A stretch of 36,482 bases of DNA. Source: Gnetum montanum. Its lineage: Eukaryota; Streptophyta; Gnetopsida; Gnetales; Gnetaceae. The stretch is taken from NCBI GenBank assembly GCA_015680685.1, contig MNCI01003938.1, forward strand, positions 87,257-123,738. The letters run 5' to 3'. This document shows positions 30,789 through 36,482 of this stretch, piece by piece (the stretch's first letter is position 1; each line of letters opens with the position of its first letter). A model generated the notes under the pieces. That model was not told where the DNA came from. It worked only from the letters and a program-made list of their open reading frames with translations, and did no database searches. The position numbers were made by a program, and so were the translations under genes.

Positions 30789-31626
30789 TGGGATGCAATA
30801 TCGCATGAGCCGCGATATCACGTACATGATGTATCGTACGCGATATCGTGTCTTTCCCATGATATTGCGTACGCAATATCACAGTCCATTGTTATTTCTA
30901 TAAATAAGAAGCGGCTCTCCCTTGTTTCGCCATCTAGATCTAGACCCTTAGTGAAACTCTGGCAATTTTACCTCTCTAGAGATAGAATAATTTCCATGTG
31001 CCCGCAGTAGGAGCTCCAAAGTGAACGGATCTTTATTCGAGCAATTTTGTACCTAAATGCACAATTGTGTACGGCAATAAAGATGAACTGTTGGATAAAC
31101 TTTGCAATGCATGGAATAGGCTAAATAAGACTTTAATTATTGTTATTTATTATTCATCGTTTAATTGATTTATTAGTTAATTAAATCTCTCTCAACCCTT
31201 CTCCCATAGTTAAGTGCATTCAGTACGACCACTTCGAGCACGTGCGTTACACTTGGTAATCCCAGCAACGAATACCATTTGGTAAGCCCAAAGGTTGCAT
31301 TGGTTCAGGGTGTGAACCGTAAGTGGGAATATATACTGATGCTAGGTTAATTAAGACTTAGTTAGTTAAAGTTAGTTAATTAGTCTCTTCACCCTTTACC
31401 TCATTAGCATAGGAGATAAAAACGTAAAAGCTATAAAAATCACATACCTCAGACTTACTTAATCATACAACTGTGACAAATACAAGTAAGTCTGGGAAGA
31501 CAACGAATGATTAACCTTAAGTGTTCCATAAGGCGTGTAGGCACTTAGTCTACAGAGTTCGACCAAATCTCGTGTGTAATGCTCGTATTCGTATGGTTGA
31601 GTGTAGGGGTATCTCGCCACTCATCA
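30789..31626 (+). repeat. E3 5' LTR
   Basis: About 838 bp. The start TGGGATGCAA is set by alignment to the E2 LTR (25-26 bp before the first GATATCA). The end TCATCA is fixed by the PBS. U3 has a dense palindrome array (30789-30885), including a perfect 22-bp palindrome at 30860-30881. TATAAATA at 30899-30906, AATAAA at 31077-31082. The CGTATTCGTATGGTTGAGTG block at 31584 matches E2 7681. Confidence 0.85.
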
Positions 31627-31627
31627 T

Positions 31628-31645
31628 TGGCGCCATTGCCGGGGA
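31628..31645 (+). promoter_or_regulatory. E3 primer binding site, tRNA-Asp type
   Basis: TGGCGCCATTGCCGGGGA, 17 of 18 identical to the complement of the plant tRNA-Asp 3' end plus CCA. It is the best preserved of the three PBS copies. Confidence 0.88.
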
Positions 31646-31771
31646 CTAAGTTGTTTGTGCGCTAAGTAGAACATAGGAAATCATCCACATCGTTGGGAAG
31701 CTTAAACGAACCCTTAGGGTTAATCAGATAAAATTTAAACAATGGTTAATCAGCACACCGAATAAGAGACA

Positions 31772-34150
31772 ATGTCTTCTTCTTCTCATAAAAGCACTTC
31801 ACCACCTAGGGATCACACAAGAGATAGTCGGCGGCATAACACACGTAACCCAGATCCACCAGTTCCTCAAGAGTATCAGGTAGTGTATACTCATCATGAT
31901 GAGTATATACCCAAGTTTACCTTTATCCTCCATTAGGATGAACAACTGCATTGGTGAGACTTGCAAGGTAACATAGTGTTACCCCCAGATCGAGCAGTCC
32001 CTAACATGCTCCTTCGTGCTCTTGCACAGATAGACATGACGCAACTATATGCTAAATACATTGCAGAAGATTATGACACAAGGGATTACCATCCCACAAA
32101 AGTGCAATGTCAATAGGGCTTGCGGCAAGAGAGTCACCACACATCGTTGAAGGGAAAAGACCCCTGTAATGCTTCGTCCATCATAAGAGAAATTAAGGGT
32201 GGTGAACCTATCTTAATAGGTTCTCCATGAAATGATGTTCCCCCTCCTAATGATAGTGAGGAGGTGGGGTATCAGAACCTATGCTCCATGATACACAACC
32301 CTGGTTCTAATTCCCATGAACACCAAGTGTTCAATGAGGAAACACAAACACATGACAAAGGCAGGAAATCTGATCATCATCACGATCGGGGCCATAGCCA
32401 CCAAAGAGAAGGTAAGGAACATCGTCATGGCAATGGTTCTCCTTCTTCTTCCCCTTCATCACATCATTCACTCTCTCCTTCCACATCATGGCAGAGTCAC
32501 AAGGAAGACAATGGTGAGGATAAGGGTAAGCAAAATGAGAGACCTCGACAAGAGAGTCAAGAGCGAGGACGAGGGCTTTCTAGAGAGTCAAGGCATGAAA
32601 GAAGGGAAAGTAGGGAATCACGTAGGCATCATAGAATTCATGAGAAAGATGATCATGATGAACCCCTACTAGCAACCCAAAGTATGTTATACATTACAGA
32701 GGCAATTAGAATACCTACAAGGCACCAAAAAGATAGTCGGATAAAGAGACTAGACATGAATAATATCCCACGATTCGAAGGGGGGTACAACACTGATTTG
32801 CAGAATCACTTATAGGAATTCCATGATGTCTGTGCCTTGCAGAATATTGAAAATGAGTGGTAGAAGTTAAATTTGTTTCCTAGGACACTCATAAAAGAAG
32901 CAGAGAGTTGGTACCGATCCTTAGAGCCGGAAACTATTAGGAGGTGGAGTACAATGCTAGAATTGTTTAATGATAAATACCAAACGTACTCCAGAGTTTC
33001 TAACTTGCGTAAACAGATCCAAGGATAGAAGTAGGGTACTCATGAATCCTTTGATGCTACCATGGACTAGTATTATGCATTGCTACATCGTTGCCCGGGC
33101 CATGGTTACGCACAACGAGATCAACCCCACCACCTCGTAGATGGGCTAAGACATGAAACCAGGAGAACCCTTGGGACATATGCCCAAGGGAGATTATCTG
33201 AACTTAGATCCCATGAAGTTCATAAATTGTTGGAGCAAGTAGATAAAGAAGAAGGGGAGCTACAGAAAAGAGAAAGCGCAGAAGAATATAACTGTGATCC
33301 TTCCCTCCGAAAGAGGGGAGTGAGATTCTGTGATGAAGAGGATGAGTCATCACTCAAAGAGTTGGTGAATAGAAAAACCTTGCCACTTCAAAATCTAACA
33401 ATGGAAGTATTGGCTAAGGTAGATGAAATATGGAGCTCCTTAGATAGTAAAATTGAAACTGTCCTAAAGATCGTAGAGGAGTCTAAGGAGGAATGAAGTA
33501 GTGACCATGATAAGAAAAAGTGGAGAGATTCAGGCCATGCATGTGACAAGGGTAAGGGAAAAATGACTATCGCTAATGAGGTTGTCGATTCAGATACAAA
33601 AAATGATGGTGGATGTGAGATCTGCCAATATGACCATCCTAAGGAATGTTGCCAAATAATCTCACATCTGCAAGAGTCTAGGGTGCATGCACTCAACCCA
33701 AGACTTAACAGATGGCAATCACCCCAAAGGTTATCTTATCCCCAAGGTAACCTGAGGCAGTTCCACCAACCGTTAACATATTATCCAAGTGGAACTCTAC
33801 CACAACCTATCGGGCAATACTAGCAGTGGCAATACCCACAGTCATGGGGGATGCCACCGCCTAGACAACAATACCCTTACGAGCAATCAGACTCGTATGG
33901 CTATTACATGCAACAGCAGGTTTCTCCAAGTGACTCTATGGGTCACGCAACCCCACAATGTCACTACCAAGTTCAGGAGTATTTTAGGACTCCTTCTCCT
34001 ATGGAAGACACACCACATGCATACCATCCTCTGAATCCATCTGCCACTCTTACGCTGGTAGTTCCACTATCACCCGCTCCAACAATGCAAGGGGAACTCC
34101 CTACTCAACCGCAGCAACGTAATGCTACGAGAGCTGTAAACCTTTAACCC
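31772..34150 (+). pseudogene. gag: E3 gag, one frame with stops only
   Basis: From ATG 31772 a single frame holds through gag and on into protease without frameshift. Domains: a Ser/Arg/His-rich N-terminus, a long basic stretch (about 32340-32660; RESRHERRESRESRRHH), the capsid core at about 32750-33200 (LFPRTLIKEAESWYRSLEPE, LFNDKYQTYSRVSNLRK), an acidic coiled linker (33200-33490), a zinc knuckle CEICQYDHPKECC at about 33618-33656, and a Gln/Pro/Tyr-rich tail to 34150. About twelve in-frame stops occur (for example 32813, 33494, 33821, 34145), each one C-to-T or G-to-A step from a sense codon. It would have formed the particle. The PBS and LTR are well preserved, so this is the youngest element here. 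Confidence 0.88.
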
Positions 34151-34289
34151 ACTGCTAGTTTTGACAACCACACAAAGAGAAGACCTTTCTTTAGAACCAA
34201 AAGCCCAAAAAATCTCTCACAACCACAAGCGGTTGAGTCTGTGCAAGCTCCTCCAACAAATAAGGCTTCGAAGCTCCCTTCAAATCAAC

Positions 34290-35143
34290 AACAAAGCTCA
34301 ATGCATACGGTTATGTAAATACATACCGTTACCAACTGGATCAAGGTGGGCCACCTTCCTAGGAAACTCTTTGATCCTGGAAGTCCCTTAATCTACCTCC
34401 AAGTCACTGGGAATGAACCTCATAAGGCTCTTCTTGACTTAGGTTCCAGAGTCTACTTAATCTCACGAGAAATGTATAAAGCCTGGAACCTACCTCCACT
34501 CAAGAAGAGCAATATTCAACTAGAACTGGCTGACCAGTCCATCACTATTCCCTTGGGATTGGTGGAGGACATCATTACCACTATGTGTGGTTGGTCATAC
34601 CCAGTTGATTTCCTAGTGATAGAAGTTAATAGTAACAAAGGGGACTTCCCAATCATAATGGGAAGGGCATGGCTAAGTATGATAGATGCATGCCTAGGAA
34701 TCTGTGATCTTTCCTTGGAAATATCTAAGGAAAATATTTATGGAAAGATTGAGAAGAAGAAAGTTCCATGCATCACATGTAGTGACTCAGAGGGTGATGA
34801 CATGGAGGAATGCTCAGCATCTCCTGCATGCAACTGGTATGCCCAAGAAAATCAAATACAAAGGTGCATGTATGTAGCAACCACACAACAAGAGAACACC
34901 CAATGGTTGACAGCTAATCAAGAGAGTAGCCCACCAACATGCATGGAATGAACTAGGGGAACAACTTGCACCCACAACGAAAGCATAGATACATTGGAAT
35001 ATGAACGTCACCAACTTCCAACTCTTAACCTGAAAACATCAATTGGAAGAAGTTGGACACTTCTAAAAAATTCAAATAGGTGCTCATTATTTTGGATCTC
35101 TCCTTTTCAATTCAATCATGGGGGAGATGGCCACCTATGCTAA
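34290..35143 (+). pseudogene. E3 aspartic protease and gag-pro C-terminus
   Basis: It continues the gag frame. TVTNWIKVGHLPRK is followed by ALLDLGSRVYLIS, with the active-site Asp at 34436 and Gly at 34442. DLG in place of DSG or DTG is usual in Athila/Tat-type plant elements. IPLGLVEDIITTMCGWSYP and FPIIMGRAWLSMI complete the fold. The frame has a stop at 34949, stays open after it and closes at TAA 35141-35143, so the protein may have ended there. Between 34314 and 34949 no stop interrupts it. RT, RNase H and integrase, present in E1 after this point, are absent. Confidence 0.82.
35119..35126 (+). promoter_or_regulatory. Internal PPT-like G run at the start of the E3 3' region
   Basis: CATGGGGGAGATGG, the counterpart of 13279 and 10226. 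It overlaps the end of the open frame. Confidence 0.5.
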
Positions 35144-36482
35144 TCATTTAAGGCCCTCAGTTCTTTTTAGTTTTTGTTGTGCACATTTTTGTTTTACACA
35201 TTTTTGTTTTACAAATTTCTTTTAACTTTTCTTTTTTTTTGTTTTACAACATCATTATACCTTTTCATTTCTTTATGTGTGTGTGTGTGTGTGTGTTTGT
35301 TTTATCCATTTTGTTAAGTTTTTCATCCAATAAGTGCTATTAAAGATGGTATGAACTATTTTCTATTGGTTGCTAATGTTTGGTTTTTACCTTTAAGTTA
35401 TGATGTTGATACTAAGGTATGGTTCTTTTGATATGACAGCCAATGATTCCACTTCATCCATACATCCACAAATTTCTATGGTCTCTCTCGGCTTGGAAAT
35501 GTATAGTCCCTTTTTCAATAATAAGAACTATAATGAATCGGTGACTGGGCATTTCTCAAACTAAGGAAGGACTCAAGAATTGAATAGGATGTGAGTTCAA
35601 GGGAACTTGATGAATTTTTGTTGGCCATTCTCTTGGGTGCTTGGATGTTTTCTTCTTGAGTTTTCTTATCGTTCCAAAGTTGTCACATTATCGGGAAGCT
35701 GAGCAAATAAAAATAACAAAGTTTTTGCATGGTGTGGTTCTCACGTATAAACACAAAAAATAAACAAACAAAAAAACTTTGAGGATTCAAAGCACACCCC
35801 TTAGATGTAATAATCCTTTGGGCTACAAGCACTGGTTATGGAACTAAAATAAACATGTTCCCTCTAACTAAGGCCCTTCTAGCTTCCTATTCTCTCCTCC
35901 TTCGCTTCGTCAGAATGGTGGTGGCTCTTTGGGAGATGCATTATTGTTACTTCAAGTGGATGGATTGACCGAATGCATTAATGTGAAGTCACTGGATGTG
36001 ATTTGTTTGAGGCTAGACTTGGAATGGGATCTACTAAGTCACATTAATCATTAACTACACAAGGGGTTGTACATCACCTTATTCTTAAGATTCCATTCCA
36101 TTCTCTTCTTTCCATCATTCTTCCTCCATTGTCCACCTCATTACTAGTTGTATCATTAGTGTATATTTTACTTGATGCATTGTTTTCTTGTTGGTAAATC
36201 CTTGTGGTTAAGACTTTAACTCTTATTTCCAAATGACATTCCTAGAGCCCACGGACTCTTTGAATGTGGGATTGTCAAGGCATTAATAGCATGAGCCTGC
36301 TTTGGGGAGGACCCACTGGCATTCCTATTTGGTACACTAGTTAAATTCTTTCCCTTAACATTTTTGCAATTCACTCTATTTTGTTCATTTCCATCTTGAC
36401 ATCCATTTCATCGACGTTATAGTTGTCTCTTTTTCTCCATCTTTCTTGTTCTTTTTCTTTCTCCATTCTATCACTACCGAAG
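35144..36482 (+). other. E3 3' region, runs off the window
   Basis: Homologous to E1 13290-14420 and E2 10234-11540. Conserved blocks: AAAGCACACCCCTTAG at 35790, GGCTACAAGCACTGGTTATG at 35821, GGGGAGGACCCACTGGCATT at 36304. A T-rich minisatellite with TTTTTGTTTTACA units lies at 35178-35247 and a (TG)n microsatellite at 35276-35296. No ORF of note. The 3' LTR is expected beyond the window. Confidence 0.7.
35276..35296 (+). repeat. (TG)n microsatellite
   Basis: About ten TG units without interruption. Confidence 0.95.

Noticed and set aside
33388-33696. 102-codon minus-strand ORF
   Set aside because: Antisense of the E3 gag linker and zinc knuckle, which are clearly plus-strand.
1-36482. CRISPR arrays, rRNA or tRNA genes, bacterial operons
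   Set aside because: No regularly spaced identical repeats, no rRNA blocks and no cloverleaf tRNA were noticed. The content is typical of plant repetitive DNA.

Overview
The window is repetitive, gene-poor nuclear DNA of a seed plant with a large genome. The evidence is layered Ty3/gypsy LTR retrotransposons primed by plant tRNA-Asp, a copia fragment, and a retrocopy joining two plant housekeeping mRNAs (augmin subunit 6 and exosome RRP45). Species cannot be told from sequence alone; a gymnosperm or other large-genome plant would fit. No intact functional gene was found. Everything coding is decayed, mainly by C-to-T and G-to-A changes that turn CAG, CAA, CGA and TGG codons into stops.

Layout. 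(1) 185-6844 is the 5' half of an old gypsy element (E1): end of the 5' LTR, PBS, gag, protease, RT, RNase H, integrase. Its post-integrase region resumes at 13195. (2) 6845-13194 is a complete but non-autonomous relative (E2) inserted just after E1's integrase. It has two 879-bp LTRs, gag, no pol, a long 3' region and a small decayed 3' ORF. Two single Ns in E2 bracket a piece that lies in the wrong orientation, almost certainly an assembly error. (3) 13195-14595 is E1's 3' region, followed by an LTR-start-like sequence at 14596. (4) About 15181-21890 is a decayed plus-strand gene resembling the putative plant transposon protein family (Transposase_32-like), with a coiled-coil C-terminal part. 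A solo LTR (15635-19513, perfect CAAAG target duplication) splits it. That LTR is itself interrupted by the AUG6-RRP45 chimeric processed pseudogene (17326-19383, minus strand, poly(A) tail). (5) About 23600-24912 is a second LTR of the solo-LTR family in opposite orientation. It lies 78 bp before a PPT and a truncated LTR of the E1 family (24991 to about 25465). (6) About 25500-27960 is the 5' part of a copia element. (7) About 28130-29330 is an unrecognised LTR-like promoter region with tandem repeats, followed by an unidentified decayed coding stretch. (8) 30789 to the window end is the youngest-looking gypsy element (E3): LTR, PBS, a gag-protease reading frame with many stops but no frameshift, no RT or integrase, and the same 3' region as E1 and E2.

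How the parts relate. E1, E2 and E3 are related by LTR ends, tRNA-Asp PBS, gag and the post-coding region, and probably belong to an Athila-like OTA clade. E1 kept pol. E2 and E3 lost it at different breakpoints but kept the 3' region, so they would have depended on proteins made by E1-like relatives. The 15181-21890 gene may be the post-pol ORF of E1, with the 24991 LTR as its 3' LTR; this is inference.
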